In this document: positions 51,015-60,126 of the stretch, piece after piece
How the letters are laid out: every line of letters begins with the position of its first letter
How positions within the stretch are numbered: position 1 is the stretch's first letter
From: Oscillospiraceae bacterium
Lineage (GTDB): Bacteria; Bacillota; Clostridia; UMGS1810
Length of the DNA: 64,000 nucleotides
Direction of reading: 5' to 3'
NCBI GenBank assembly: GCA_021629085.1
Contig: JAJXRJ010000006.1
Location: 1-64,000, forward strand
Notes under the pieces: model-generated
Database searches by the model: none
What the model was told of the DNA's origin: nothing
The model's input: the letters and a program-made list of their open reading frames with translations, nothing else
Translations under genes and position numbers: made by a program

Positions 51015-52034
51015 TTACCGCTGCACCCGGCCTGAGCCGTCGCCGCCCATGAGCGCCTTTACCTCAGAAACGGTCACTTCGTTAAAATCGTGCTCAATGG
51101 TGTGCTTGAGCGCCGAAGCGGCCACTGCAAATTCAATGGCATCCTGATTGGAATACCCTTCTGACAGCGCATAAATCAGCCCGCCGCCAAACGAATCGCC
51201 GCCGCCCACCCGGTCCACAATGTGAATCAGGTAGTTTTTAGAGAAGAAATATTCGCCATCTTTGTAGAGCATGGCGGCCCAGTTGTTGTCGTTTGCCGAA
51301 ATGCTGCCCCGCAGCGTGATGGCCACGGTGGGAATGGAAAACCGCTCAGAAAGGGTTTTTGCCACTTCTTTGTAGCCCTCGTGCGACAGCTTGCCGCCGG
51401 TGATATTGGTGTTTTTGGCTTTTATGCCAAACACTTTTTCACAATCCTCCTCATTGGCAATGGCCACGTCCACATAGGGCATCAACTCGCCCATCACCTG
51501 GCCAGCCTTTTCGCTGGTCCACAGGTTTTTGCGGAAGTTTAAGTCACAGCTTACCGTCACACCCTTTGCCTTGGCGGTTTTCACCGCATCGAAACAGATG
51601 GCTGCCGCGTTGTCGCTCAGCGCCGGCGTGATGCCGGTAAAGTGAAACCACGCTGCGCCGTCTAAAATGGCGTTCCAGTCAAAGTCGCCCGGCTCTGCCA
51701 TGGAAATGGACGAATATTTGCGGTCGTAAATGACCTTAGAAGCCCGCTGTGCCGCGCCCTTTTCCACAAAATACAGACCCAGACGCTCGCCGCCAAACAC
51801 CACGTCTGACACGTCCACATCGTGCGCTTTTAGGCTGCGCAATGCAGATTTGGAAAGGTCATTGTCCGGAAGCTTTGTGACAAACGCCGCGTCCTTGCCG
51901 TAGTTTGCCAGCGAAACTGCCACGTTGGCCTCGCCGCCGCCAAAGGAAAGTTCCATGGCCTCCGACTGCACAAACCGCTGATACCCCATGGGGTTTAACC
52001 GCCCCATGATTTCTCCGAAGCAAACAAATTTCAT
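51015..52034 (-). CDS. kdgK: 2-keto-3-deoxygluconate kinase (PfkB family)
   Basis: This ribokinase-family enzyme (339 aa) phosphorylates KDG to KDPG. It has the N-terminal FGGGEANVAVSLANYG, substrate region FHFTGITPAL, SCDLNFRKNLW (typical of KdgK), and the PfkB signature DRVGGGDSFGGGLIYAL with the catalytic Asp. Its product is cleaved by Eda at 37.9 kb. Other PfkB sugars cannot be fully excluded. Confidence 0.88.
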   Translation of the reverse strand: MKFVCFGEIMGRLNPMGYQRFVQSEAMELSFGGGEANVAVSLANYGKDAAFVTKLPDNDLSKSALRSLKAHDVDVSDVVFGGERLGLYFVEKGAAQRASKVIYDRKYSSISMAEPGDFDWNAILDGAAWFHFTGITPALSDNAAAICFDAVKTAKAKGVTVSCDLNFRKNLWTSEKAGQVMGELMPYVDVAIANEEDCEKVFGIKAKNTNITGGKLSHEGYKEVAKTLSERFSIPTVAITLRGSISANDNNWAAMLYKDGEYFFSKNYLIHIVDRVGGGDSFGGGLIYALSEGYSNQDAIEFAVAASALKHTIEHDFNEVTVSEVKALMGGDGSGRVQR

Positions 52035-52061
52035 ATGTATATTCTGTCCTTTCTAAATAAG

Positions 52062-52574
52062 TTATACAAAGAGGGAAAATCCCGGCATCCGCATTAAATA
52101 GAGGATGCTGCCTAAAATAAGCCCCAGTGATACAAGTGCAAACAGCAGCAAAATAACTGCCAAAACCGGACGCTTGGGCTGCTTTTCACTGCGTTTTAAG
52201 GTGTGGTATAAAAAGCTGCCCACCCAGTAAACTGCCGTGGCCGCCACCGCAATCCACACAGCCAGGTTAGCCGGCGGGAAGTTGACGCCGTGCAGGTAGT
52301 AAAAGCACACTGAAAACACAAAGGAAAGCATGGCGTATTCTGCCAGATAGTAATTTTTTTTGAGCGCCATGAAAGAAAACACCACGCCCAAAACCCAGCT
52401 CACAATGGAAAGCGTCATCATGGCGTTATAGGCAAACAAAATGCCGGACACGTTTTTGTTAAACGTGTTGTAAACAAAAAACAGAAGGGAGAACAGCGCC
52501 AGCGAAATGACGGTTGCCACCAGGCACGCATTGGTATGATACTGCTTTGCCGCCTTGTTTGTTTGACTGCTCAT
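52062..52574 (-). CDS. Integral membrane protein, function unknown
   Basis: I do not recognise the family. The 170-aa product has a polar N-terminus and about five membrane helices (about 17-37, 45-68, 75-93, 103-123 and 135-165), with a short YHTLKRSEKQPKR basic loop before the last. It overlaps the rsmE stop by 4 nt (ATGA), so it is coupled to rsmE, and it precedes kdgK. Confidence 0.8.
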   Translation of the reverse strand: MSSQTNKAAKQYHTNACLVATVISLALFSLLFFVYNTFNKNVSGILFAYNAMMTLSIVSWVLGVVFSFMALKKNYYLAEYAMLSFVFSVCFYYLHGVNFPPANLAVWIAVAATAVYWVGSFLYHTLKRSEKQPKRPVLAVILLLFALVSLGLILGSILYLMRMPGFSLFV

Positions 52575-53338
52575 AAAATCTTATCTCCTTTTTTGGATGA
52601 GGTTACCGGCTCCCAGCCGCCCAGTTCATATAACAGCACGGACAACACTGCCGCGCCCGCCGTTTCGGTGCGCAAAATGCGCGGGCCGAGCGACACCAGA
52701 GACCATCCGTGGTTTTTCGCAAATTCCGCTTCTTTTGGATCAAACCCGCCTTCCGGGCCAATAAAAACTGCCGCGGTTTTAGGCGTTTTTTGAAGCAGCA
52801 CAGGTTTTAGCGAATGTGCGCGGTCCTCTTCATAGGGGAATAGCTTTAAATCACAGCCTTCCGCGTCTAAAACCGCCTGTTCAAACGGCAAAATCCCGCT
52901 CACTTCGGGCAAAATGCCCCGGCCGCACTGCTTGGCCGCCTCGTGTGCAATTTTTTGCCAGCGCATGCACTTTTTTTGCCCGTCTTTGGGCCTTGCCACC
53001 ACCCGGCGGGTGTCCACCGGCACAATGCGGCAAACGCCCAGCTCCACACAGCGCTTCACAATGCCGTCCATCTTGTCCGACTTGGGCAGCCCCTGATAGA
53101 GCGTTACTGCTGTTTCCGGCTCTGCGTCCGCGCGGCGTACTTCTTTTACCGAAAGCAAAACTGCACTGCGGCCTGCCGATACAATTTCGCACACATAGTC
53201 GTTTTGCGCCCCGTCGCACACGGTCACACAGTCGCCGGCACAAAGCCGCAGAACCGATGTGATGTGCACGGCATCCGGCCCGGTAATTTCCACACGGCCG
53301 TTTAAAAATGCCGCAGGGTCTGCAAAAAACCGATGCAA
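52571..53338 (-). CDS. rsmE: 16S rRNA m3U1498 methyltransferase RsmE
   Basis: This SPOUT methyltransferase (255 aa) methylates U1498 of 16S rRNA. It has the N-terminal PUA-like domain beginning HRFFADPA, VTLYQGLPKSDKMD, the knot motifs FIGPEGGFDPKEAEFA and VSLGPRILRTETAGAAVL. TTG 53338 is preferred: GGAGG lies 7 nt upstream and the product then begins MHRFF like its relatives; the GTG nine bases upstream abuts the ribosome site. Confidence 0.92.
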   Translation of the reverse strand: MHRFFADPAAFLNGRVEITGPDAVHITSVLRLCAGDCVTVCDGAQNDYVCEIVSAGRSAVLLSVKEVRRADAEPETAVTLYQGLPKSDKMDGIVKRCVELGVCRIVPVDTRRVVARPKDGQKKCMRWQKIAHEAAKQCGRGILPEVSGILPFEQAVLDAEGCDLKLFPYEEDRAHSLKPVLLQKTPKTAAVFIGPEGGFDPKEAEFAKNHGWSLVSLGPRILRTETAGAAVLSVLLYELGGWEPVTSSKKGDKIL

Positions 53339-53433
53339 AAAAGCCACCTCCGTTTGGTTTCAAACCGCATGAGCCTATTATAGCACAAAAAGGCACGGCA
53401 AATCAAGGGATTTTTCATTTTTTTCCACAGCAC

Positions 53434-53470
53434 AAAAAAAGCGGGCATCCCCAAAAAGGGGACTGCCCGC
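53434..53470 (-). terminator. Terminator of the large secreted-protein gene
   Basis: GCGGGCA and TGCCCGC (53441-53470) form a long stem with an inner CCCC/GGGG; on the minus strand seven T follow. Confidence 0.85.
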
Positions 53471-53493
53471 ACATGCGGCAGACAAAAAGGGAT

Positions 53494-55392
53494 TTAAAGG
53501 GCGGAATTGGAAAAGAAGATGATATCTATTGCTTTTCCATTGTATGATTTGACCAGGGCATAGGTGTCGTCATCAATCCAAAATTCCGGCGAAAATCGGA
53601 AATTCCGTTCGGTTCCAGTAAACTGATAGACATTGGCGCCTGCAAATGAAAAGGTCTGCAAATTACTTGTACTGGGGGTTTTAGACACCTCTGAGAATAC
53701 TTCCAGCGCAAATGTCTTTGCTGTGCTTTCCTGCACTTTCCCAAAATAATACGCGTCTTCCCGCGCTGTTTCGGCGTGCCGGCCTGCAAAGTCTGGGTCA
53801 AAGGAAAACCATGGCTGGCCGGATGAGAAGGCCATAATACCTACAGGAAGATACTGTTTCACGAAATCTTCGCTGGTAATCGCCATAAACACCGAACCTG
53901 CATCAAAAAAAGTAGAAAGGCCATCTGGCTGGGAGTCTTTGGAAACGATCAGCTGTTGCTGCGGTTCGCAGTTTTTTAACGTCTCCAGGAGATAGATTTC
54001 ATCATTAGATTCACCAAGTGCCATTGTCCGGCCGTTTACGACGTACAGCGGTGCGTCAAATGGAATGTCTGAGATGCCTTCTGCCCGGAACGCAGCAATG
54101 CGGCCATAGATGTCGATATAAAATATGCCGGTGGCAGTGAGGTAAATCTCATTTTTCCCCAATAGGAGCCGCTCATTATAAAATGGATATTTTTGTCCCC
54201 CAATGGTAACAACTGTCGAGTTTTCAGTGTCATCGTACACCTCGACCTCGCCTGTAATCGTTGCATCTTTGCGCACAATTGCGCGCCAGATTTTTCCGCC
54301 CGGCGTGCCGACAGCACACAGCAAATCATCTGATTTAAGCGCAGACGGCGAAAGGATATTCCGGTCTTCGTCAACAAAAATTGCGTCCGCCTGCGGAAGG
54401 GGAAGTGAAAGCGCTCCCTCTGCCGACTGCAGTGTTATCAAATCGGCGTCTGCCGAAGAGACCAGGTAGTTTTTGGAATCCTCCGCCAAAATCAGTTCGT
54501 ATTGGCCGTCGCCTTCTGCGTCTACACAGGTGAAATACGAAAACAGGATGTTTATATCATCCAGGCTGGGAACTGGTTGATAGTCATATAAAATGGTATG
54601 GTCCAAAGCGATAGGGATCGTAGTAGGCTGGGAATCGTCTGCCGCAAAGTATTGCAGCTCGGTAAGCGGATTTTGGTATGGCTCTAAAGCAATCCCTTGA
54701 AATTTCGCCACAGCGCAGGTGGGGAGAAAATACAAAAGCTGGTTTTGTTCCTGAAGATAAAATTTCCCGCTTTGCCCCAAAAGGTCGGAATAGTCGCGCT
54801 GGGGCTGTATAATCTGTTGCACGTCTTGGCCGCCTGCCGTGTCAAACGCGACAGTCAATTCACGAACGTTGCTGGGGGCATGGCCGTTTAGGCCGACAAA
54901 TTGATTGGCCACAAGCGTTCCGGTTTTTACCGCCACACCGTAGCGGTCAAAAAGGCTTGGAATTTCCACTGCTGCGCCTGGCGCAATTTGCAGCTTCGGC
55001 ATGAGCGGTACCAGCGAGCTTGCCTCAAAAAGATAAATTTGTGTCACAACCGGCTCGTCCGTCTGTGGGACATTCAGCGACATGGGAAGTGTCTCAGAGC
55101 CTTGTATTGTAAATGTTTTTGCATCCGCCGCTAAAAGTGCGCCGCTTTCTTTGCCTTTTGCTGCAAGCACCACCGTGTAGTCACCGCTGCAAAAGGCGGC
55201 AGTTTCTACCAGAAGGTCTGTTGTTGCACCGGAGGCGACAATGTTTCCGGGAACTTTTGGAAAGACCCCTTCAATCACTGCGGCGGGCAAGTTTTTCTGC
55301 GGCTGTGATGAAATCGCCAGGGTGGGAACTGCGGGGAGCAGCAGGAAAATGGCCAACAGCCACGCAACTTGTTTCCGCAAGGTTCGCATCAT
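53494..55392 (-). CDS. Large secreted protein, function unknown
   Basis: I do not recognise this family. From ATG 55392 (AAGAAAGGG upstream; a second ATG is adjacent) the 632-aa product has a signal peptide (about 1-25, LLLPAVPTLA). The rest is mainly predicted beta strands. A segment ACDGD-like in style (CVDAEGDGQYELILAEDS) resembles a calcium-binding VCBS/FG-GAP repeat and may indicate a propeller. No catalytic motif or wall anchor was seen. It is monocistronic with its own promoter and terminator. Confidence 0.75.
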   Translation of the reverse strand: MMRTLRKQVAWLLAIFLLLPAVPTLAISSQPQKNLPAAVIEGVFPKVPGNIVASGATTDLLVETAAFCSGDYTVVLAAKGKESGALLAADAKTFTIQGSETLPMSLNVPQTDEPVVTQIYLFEASSLVPLMPKLQIAPGAAVEIPSLFDRYGVAVKTGTLVANQFVGLNGHAPSNVRELTVAFDTAGGQDVQQIIQPQRDYSDLLGQSGKFYLQEQNQLLYFLPTCAVAKFQGIALEPYQNPLTELQYFAADDSQPTTIPIALDHTILYDYQPVPSLDDINILFSYFTCVDAEGDGQYELILAEDSKNYLVSSADADLITLQSAEGALSLPLPQADAIFVDEDRNILSPSALKSDDLLCAVGTPGGKIWRAIVRKDATITGEVEVYDDTENSTVVTIGGQKYPFYNERLLLGKNEIYLTATGIFYIDIYGRIAAFRAEGISDIPFDAPLYVVNGRTMALGESNDEIYLLETLKNCEPQQQLIVSKDSQPDGLSTFFDAGSVFMAITSEDFVKQYLPVGIMAFSSGQPWFSFDPDFAGRHAETAREDAYYFGKVQESTAKTFALEVFSEVSKTPSTSNLQTFSFAGANVYQFTGTERNFRFSPEFWIDDDTYALVKSYNGKAIDIIFFSNSAL

Positions 55393-55444
55393 AAAAAAGC
55401 ACCCTTTCTTTTGGAAATTTTCTAAAAAAATTCCATTTTTCTTT

Positions 55445-55473
55445 ATTGTATACGAATGAAAGTGAATTGTAAA
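55445..55473 (-). promoter_or_regulatory. Promoter of the large secreted-protein gene
   Basis: On the minus strand TTTACA (55473-55468), 17 nt and TACAAT (55450-55445), about 55 nt before the start. Confidence 0.65.
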
Positions 55474-55536
55474 TAGACAATACGGAATATTTATGCGAAT
55501 AAAGCTACATATTATTAAATAAAATTCAAAAAGTGC

Positions 55537-55564
55537 TTGCAATTTAAAAAAAAAAGAGTATAAT
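55537..55564 (+). promoter_or_regulatory. argC promoter
   Basis: TTGCAA (55537-55542), 16 nt of mostly A and TATAAT (55559-55564), about 48 nt before argC. No T-box or ArgR box was recognised. Confidence 0.7.
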
Positions 55565-55611
55565 GGAACAAGAACCGGTGTATAGATGCGCTATAGAAAG
55601 GATGAACGAAA

Positions 55612-56655
55612 ATGGCAATACGAGCAGGCGTTTTAGGCGCCACCGGCTATGCCGGCATAGAAACCGTGCGGATTCTCTCCACCCATCCGGAGGTGGAGCT
55701 CACCACTGTGGTTTCCAAAAGTTTTGCGGGAAAGCCTATAAGCGAGGTGTATCCCAGCCTAAGCCGTGTGGTGGATTTGGTGTGCGAGGAAATAGACGTG
55801 GAGAAAATTGCAAAAACTTGTGACGTGGTGTTTACCGCACTGCCCCACGGCGCGTCCAAGGAAATCATTCCAAAGCTGTATGACGCAGGGCTTTGTGTGA
55901 TTGATTTAAGCGGCGATTTCCGCTATAACGACCCCGCGGTGTATGAGCAGTGGTATGGTGCGCCCCACAGCGCGCCCGAGCTTATGCAAAAGGCGGTGTA
56001 CGGCCTTTGCGAGCTGCACAGGGATGACATTGCAAACACCCGCATTGTGGGCAACCCCGGGTGTTACACAACCTGTTCCATTTTGGCGCTGGCGCCGCTT
56101 TTAAGCTATGGCGCGGCCGACCACAAAAACATCATTATCGACGCAAAATCCGGCGTGACGGGCGCGGGACGCACCACGGTTTTGGACTACAGCTTTTGCG
56201 AGTGCACGGAAAATATGCGGGCGTATAAAATCGCCACCCACCGGCACACGTCAGAAATTGAGCAGGAGCTGTCCCTTTTGGCAAATGACGACATTTTGGT
56301 GTCGTTTACGCCGCATTTGGTGCCCTTAAAGCGCGGCATTTTGGCCACCTGCTATGCAAACCTTTCGGGCACATACACCGAAGAGGATTTATTGAAGATG
56401 TACCATGAATTTTACAAGGGCGAATATTTCGTGCGCGTGCTGCCACTGGGCAGCCTGCCTGAAACCAATCACGTGGCGGGCAGCAATTTTATCGATATCG
56501 GCTTAAAACTGGACAAGCGCTTAAACCGTGTGGTGGTGGTGAGCGCCATTGACAATCTCATCAAAGGCGCGGCGGGCCAGGCCGTGCAAAATATGAATAT
56601 CCTGTTTGGCTTGGACGAAACGGCAGGACTTGCAAATGGAGGGTTTTATTTATAA
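55612..56655 (+). CDS. argC: N-acetyl-gamma-glutamyl-phosphate reductase ArgC
   Basis: This NADPH enzyme (347 aa) of arginine synthesis has the N-terminal GATGYAGIETVRIL Rossmann motif, catalytic Cys in GNPGCYTT and HRHTSEIEQEL. AGAAAGGA precedes ATG 55612. Its stop shares an A with the argB start (TAATG). Confidence 0.96.
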   Translation: MAIRAGVLGATGYAGIETVRILSTHPEVELTTVVSKSFAGKPISEVYPSLSRVVDLVCEEIDVEKIAKTCDVVFTALPHGASKEIIPKLYDAGLCVIDLSGDFRYNDPAVYEQWYGAPHSAPELMQKAVYGLCELHRDDIANTRIVGNPGCYTTCSILALAPLLSYGAADHKNIIIDAKSGVTGAGRTTVLDYSFCECTENMRAYKIATHRHTSEIEQELSLLANDDILVSFTPHLVPLKRGILATCYANLSGTYTEEDLLKMYHEFYKGEYFVRVLPLGSLPETNHVAGSNFIDIGLKLDKRLNRVVVVSAIDNLIKGAAGQAVQNMNILFGLDETAGLANGGFYL

Positions 56656-57533
56656 TGGATGCATATATGCAGCAGCTCATTCAAAAGGCGGGTATTTTAG
56701 TAGATGCGCTGCCCTACATACAGCGGCTCAACAAAAAGACAGTGGTCATCAAATACGGCGGCAACGCCATGATCAACGAAGACCTCAAAAAGAGTGTGAC
56801 AGAGGATATCACGCTTCTAAAATTTGTGGGCATCAACCCCGTGATTGTGCATGGCGGCGGGCCGGACATCTCAGAGGCGCTTAAGGCCTACGGCATCAAA
56901 AGCGAGTTTGTAAACGGCCTGCGGGTGACCGATGAGAGCACCATGCGGGTGGCGCAGATGGTTTTGGTGGGCAAAACCAACAAAGAAATTGTGTCGCTTT
57001 TAAACGCCAAGGGCGGCAAGGCCATTGGGCTGTGCGGCTTAGACGGGCGGCTCATCCAATGCAAAAAGCTTGAAATGCCGGGCGCGGATTTGGGGTTTGT
57101 GGGCGAGATTGTGAAGGTGGATGCCAAGGTGATTAACCTTCTTACCGCCGACGAATACATCCCGGTCATTGCACCTGTGGGCGTGGACGAATTTGGGCAG
57201 AGCTACAACATCAACGCCGACACGGTTGCCGCCGAGGTGGCAAAGGCGCTTAAGGCGGAAAAGCTGATGTATTTAACCGATGTGGAAGGCGTGAAGGACG
57301 TGGACGGCAACGTCATTTTTGCCATGAAAGCGGACGATGTGGAGAAAAACATTGAAAACGGCGTCATATCAGGCGGCATGATCCCCAAGGTGCGCAGCTG
57401 CAAAGAGGCGGTGGAGCACGGGGTCAAACGGGTGCACATCATAGACGGGCGCATCCTGCACGCCATTTTGCTTGAAATTTTCACCAAAAGCGGCATTGGC
57501 ACTATGATTGCGGGCGATGTGATCAAAGATTGA
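56655..57533 (+). CDS. argB: Acetylglutamate kinase ArgB
   Basis: This amino-acid-kinase-fold enzyme (292 aa) phosphorylates N-acetylglutamate. It shows VVIKYGGNAM, VIVHGGGPDIS, GLCGLDGRL, YNINADTVAAEVAKAL and ISGGMIPKV. The N-terminal helix (about 1-20) is the kind found in arginine-inhibited hexameric enzymes, so feedback by arginine is plausible. argJ and argD are not nearby. Confidence 0.96.
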   Translation: MDAYMQQLIQKAGILVDALPYIQRLNKKTVVIKYGGNAMINEDLKKSVTEDITLLKFVGINPVIVHGGGPDISEALKAYGIKSEFVNGLRVTDESTMRVAQMVLVGKTNKEIVSLLNAKGGKAIGLCGLDGRLIQCKKLEMPGADLGFVGEIVKVDAKVINLLTADEYIPVIAPVGVDEFGQSYNINADTVAAEVAKALKAEKLMYLTDVEGVKDVDGNVIFAMKADDVEKNIENGVISGGMIPKVRSCKEAVEHGVKRVHIIDGRILHAILLEIFTKSGIGTMIAGDVIKD

Positions 57534-57545
57534 GGAGGCGGTTTT

Positions 57546-58439
57546 GTGGAGCACAAACGACCGGGCGATTCCAACCATATCACACGGGCGTATTTTGATT
57601 CCCTGCTGCTTGAATTCCGGCAGTTTGGCGCAGGCGTGCCAAACACCGCGCTGACCCTTTTTGGAGAGGAATTTTCCACGCCGGTCATGATGGCGGCGCT
57701 TTCGCATCTTGACAAGTGCCGTGAAAACGGCATGGTGGAAATGGCAAAGGGCGCGCAGGCCGCAGGCGCAGTGATGTGGGCCGGCATGGGGGATGATGCG
57801 GAGCTTGCGGCGGTTTGTAGAACAGGCGCAAAGACCGTGAAAATTATAAAACCCTATGCGGACAATGATTTGATTTTTAGAAAAATTGAGCATGCAAAGC
57901 AGTGCGGTGTGCTGGCGGTGGGGATGGATATTGACCATGCATTTAACAAGGCCGGGCAGCCCGACACAGTGCTGGGCTTTTCTATGTCGCCAAAAAGTGC
58001 GGCCGAAATACGCGCATTTATTGATGCGGCGGACGACGTACCCTTTGTGATAAAAGGGGTTTTGAGTGTGCGCGATGCCGTGCTGTGCGCCGAGGCAGGC
58101 GCAGGGGGCATTGTGGTGTCCCACCACCATGGCATATTGGACTACGCCGTGCCGCCCTTACTGGTGCTGCCGGACATTGCAAAGGCCCTTGCGGGCAGCG
58201 GCGTGGCGATTTTTGTGGACTGCGGCGTGGAAAGCGGGATCGATGTGATGAAAGCGCTGGCGCTGGGGGCCACGGCGGTTTCGGTGGGCCGGGCTGTGAT
58301 GGAGCCGCTAAAAGCGGCGGGCGCAGCCGGCGTGAAAGAGATGGTAACCCGCATGACGGATGAGCTCCGGGGGGCGATGGCACGTACGGCGTCATCCGAT
58401 TTGGCACATATTGACCCCACTGTCATTTGGAAAAGATAA
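57546..58439 (+). CDS. FMN-dependent alpha-hydroxy-acid dehydrogenase-like protein, altered active site
   Basis: This TIM-barrel protein (297 aa) resembles lactate oxidase/dehydrogenase: FSTPVMMAALSHL at the start, MDIDHAF, VIKGVLSVRDAVLCAEAGAGGIVVS, FVDCGVESGIDVMKALALGATAVSVGR at the FMN phosphate site. The catalytic loop, normally SNHGGRQLD, reads SHHHGILD (S192-D199): the His base may remain (H194) but the carboxylate-binding Arg is absent. It starts at GTG 57546, 12 nt after argB. Substrate unknown. Confidence 0.82.
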   Translation: MEHKRPGDSNHITRAYFDSLLLEFRQFGAGVPNTALTLFGEEFSTPVMMAALSHLDKCRENGMVEMAKGAQAAGAVMWAGMGDDAELAAVCRTGAKTVKIIKPYADNDLIFRKIEHAKQCGVLAVGMDIDHAFNKAGQPDTVLGFSMSPKSAAEIRAFIDAADDVPFVIKGVLSVRDAVLCAEAGAGGIVVSHHHGILDYAVPPLLVLPDIAKALAGSGVAIFVDCGVESGIDVMKALALGATAVSVGRAVMEPLKAAGAAGVKEMVTRMTDELRGAMARTASSDLAHIDPTVIWKR

Positions 58440-58440
58440 A

Positions 58441-58487
58441 AAAAGCGGCATTCGTGCAAAGGATATGTGCACGGTGCCGCTTTTTTA
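58441..58487. terminator. Terminator after the argCB operon
   Basis: GCGGCA (58445-58450) pairs with TGCCGC (58475-58480), with an inner GTGCA/TGCAC stem; A and T runs flank it. Confidence 0.82.
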
Positions 58488-58492
58488 TCTTG

Positions 58493-58526
58493 GGAAAACC
58501 GGCTTGGAATCCGTTTTCCAAGCCGG
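58493..58526 (-). terminator. Terminator of the aro-leu-cim operon
   Basis: CCGGCTTGGAA (58499-58509) pairs with TTCCAAGCCGG (58516-58526); on the minus strand TTTT follows, just after cimA. Confidence 0.75.
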
Positions 58527-58533
58527 GGATATT

Positions 58534-60105
58534 TTATTCCTTTTCTGAGTCCTTGATGATCTTATATTCCAGCGAATCCACCAGCGCAATCCAGCTGGCC
58601 TTTAAAATGTCGCTTGATACCCCCACTGTGGTCCAGCGGTCCGCGCCGTCTGTGGATTCGATGAGCACGCGCACAGTGGACGCAGTGGCGTCCTGGTCAA
58701 TCACGCGCACTTTGTAGTCTAAAAGCTTTACATCCGCAATCTGTGGATAAAACACTTCCATGGCCTTTCTGAGCGCCTTGTCCAGCGCGTTCACCGGGCC
58801 GTTTCCCTCTTCGGCGGTAATTTCGTCCCGCCCGTCCACCCGGATGCTGATGAGCGCAGTGGTTAAGTTGTCCTTGCCCACACTCTCCTGCTCGCTTAAA
58901 ATGCGGAACCGGTTTAGGGCAAACACGGGGTTGTATTTTCCGATAATTTTCCGGATGACAAGCTCCACGCTGCCCTCCGCCCCCTCAAACTGATAGCCGC
59001 GCCGTTCCAGCTCTTTCAGGCGCTTGGTGATGGCCGCAATGTCCGGGCTGTCTTTTTGAATATCAAGGTCGGGGAACAGCGCCTGCACTTTGTTAAACAC
59101 CGCCGCCTTGCCGCTCACCTCGGAAACCAGAAGCTGCCGGCGGTTGCCCACTGCTTCCGGAGCGACGTGTTCAAATGAACGGGGCATTTTGCACACCGCG
59201 TCAATGTGCATGCCGCCCTTGTGTGCAAAGGCGTTTTTGCCCACATAGGGCGCGCCGTCCGGCAGAGCGAGGTTGGCCGTGTCCGCAATATACCGGCTTG
59301 CCGCCGTAAGCTTTTTTAGCCGCGGGCCAATCACGTCCATCCCCATCCGGGTTTGCAGGTTGCCAATTACCGTGGCAAGGTTGGCGTTGCCGCACCGTTC
59401 GCCGCACCCGGTAAAGGTGCCCTGCACCTGTGTTGCGCCCGCGCGCACTGCCATTACGCTGTTTGCCACCGCCATGCCGCAGTCGTCGTGGCAGTGGATG
59501 CCCACCATTTTGCCGTATTTTTGCACCACAAACGAGACTGCGTCAAACACCTCGTCTGGCAGCGCCGCGCCGTTGGTGTCGCACAGCACAATGGCATCCG
59601 CGCCCGCCCAATAGGCAGCCTCCAGCGATTTTAACGCGTATTCGCGGTTTTTCTGATACCCGTCAAAAAAATGCTCCGCATCAAAGATGACGGTTTTTTG
59701 GTGCTCCTTTAAATAGCAGATGGTATCGTAAATCATGTTGAGGTTTTCATAGAGCGGGGCCTGCAAAATGTGCTCTACGTGAAAGTCCCACGCCTTGCCA
59801 AACACGCTTACCACGTCGGTTTGCGCGCGCAAAAGATTTTTTACGCCTGCATCGCGCGAAACCGCGCCGCCCGCCCGCCGGGTGCTGCCAAAGGCCACCA
59901 GCTTGGCATTTTTTAACGAGAGCGACGCTGCCCGCTCAAAAAAATCGAGGTCTTTGGGGTTGGACGCAGGGTTTCCCGCTTCAATATAGGCCACGCCCAC
60001 GTCGTCTAACGCCTTGGCAATCTTTAATTTGTCCTCCACCGAAAGGCTGATGCCCCCGGTCTGAACGCCCTCGCGCAGCGTACAGTCAAACAGTGAAATG
60101 TTCAT
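58534..60105 (-). CDS. cimA: (R)-citramalate synthase CimA
   Basis: This enzyme (523 aa) condenses acetyl-CoA and pyruvate to citramalate, a threonine-independent route to isoleucine. It has the DRE-TIM barrel (about 1-270) with FDCTLREGVQ, where Glu stands for the usual Asp (DTTLRDG), VGIHCHDDCGMAVANS with metal ligands, a hinge, and the C-terminal LeuA_dimer regulatory domain. Its citramalate-type length and position after leuA fit CimA better than a second LeuA. It lies 21 nt after leuA. Confidence 0.9.
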   Translation of the reverse strand: MNISLFDCTLREGVQTGGISLSVEDKLKIAKALDDVGVAYIEAGNPASNPKDLDFFERAASLSLKNAKLVAFGSTRRAGGAVSRDAGVKNLLRAQTDVVSVFGKAWDFHVEHILQAPLYENLNMIYDTICYLKEHQKTVIFDAEHFFDGYQKNREYALKSLEAAYWAGADAIVLCDTNGAALPDEVFDAVSFVVQKYGKMVGIHCHDDCGMAVANSVMAVRAGATQVQGTFTGCGERCGNANLATVIGNLQTRMGMDVIGPRLKKLTAASRYIADTANLALPDGAPYVGKNAFAHKGGMHIDAVCKMPRSFEHVAPEAVGNRRQLLVSEVSGKAAVFNKVQALFPDLDIQKDSPDIAAITKRLKELERRGYQFEGAEGSVELVIRKIIGKYNPVFALNRFRILSEQESVGKDNLTTALISIRVDGRDEITAEEGNGPVNALDKALRKAMEVFYPQIADVKLLDYKVRVIDQDATASTVRVLIESTDGADRWTTVGVSSDILKASWIALVDSLEYKIIKDSEKE

Positions 60106-60126
60106 GTTTGCGCCCCCTTTTTGAAA

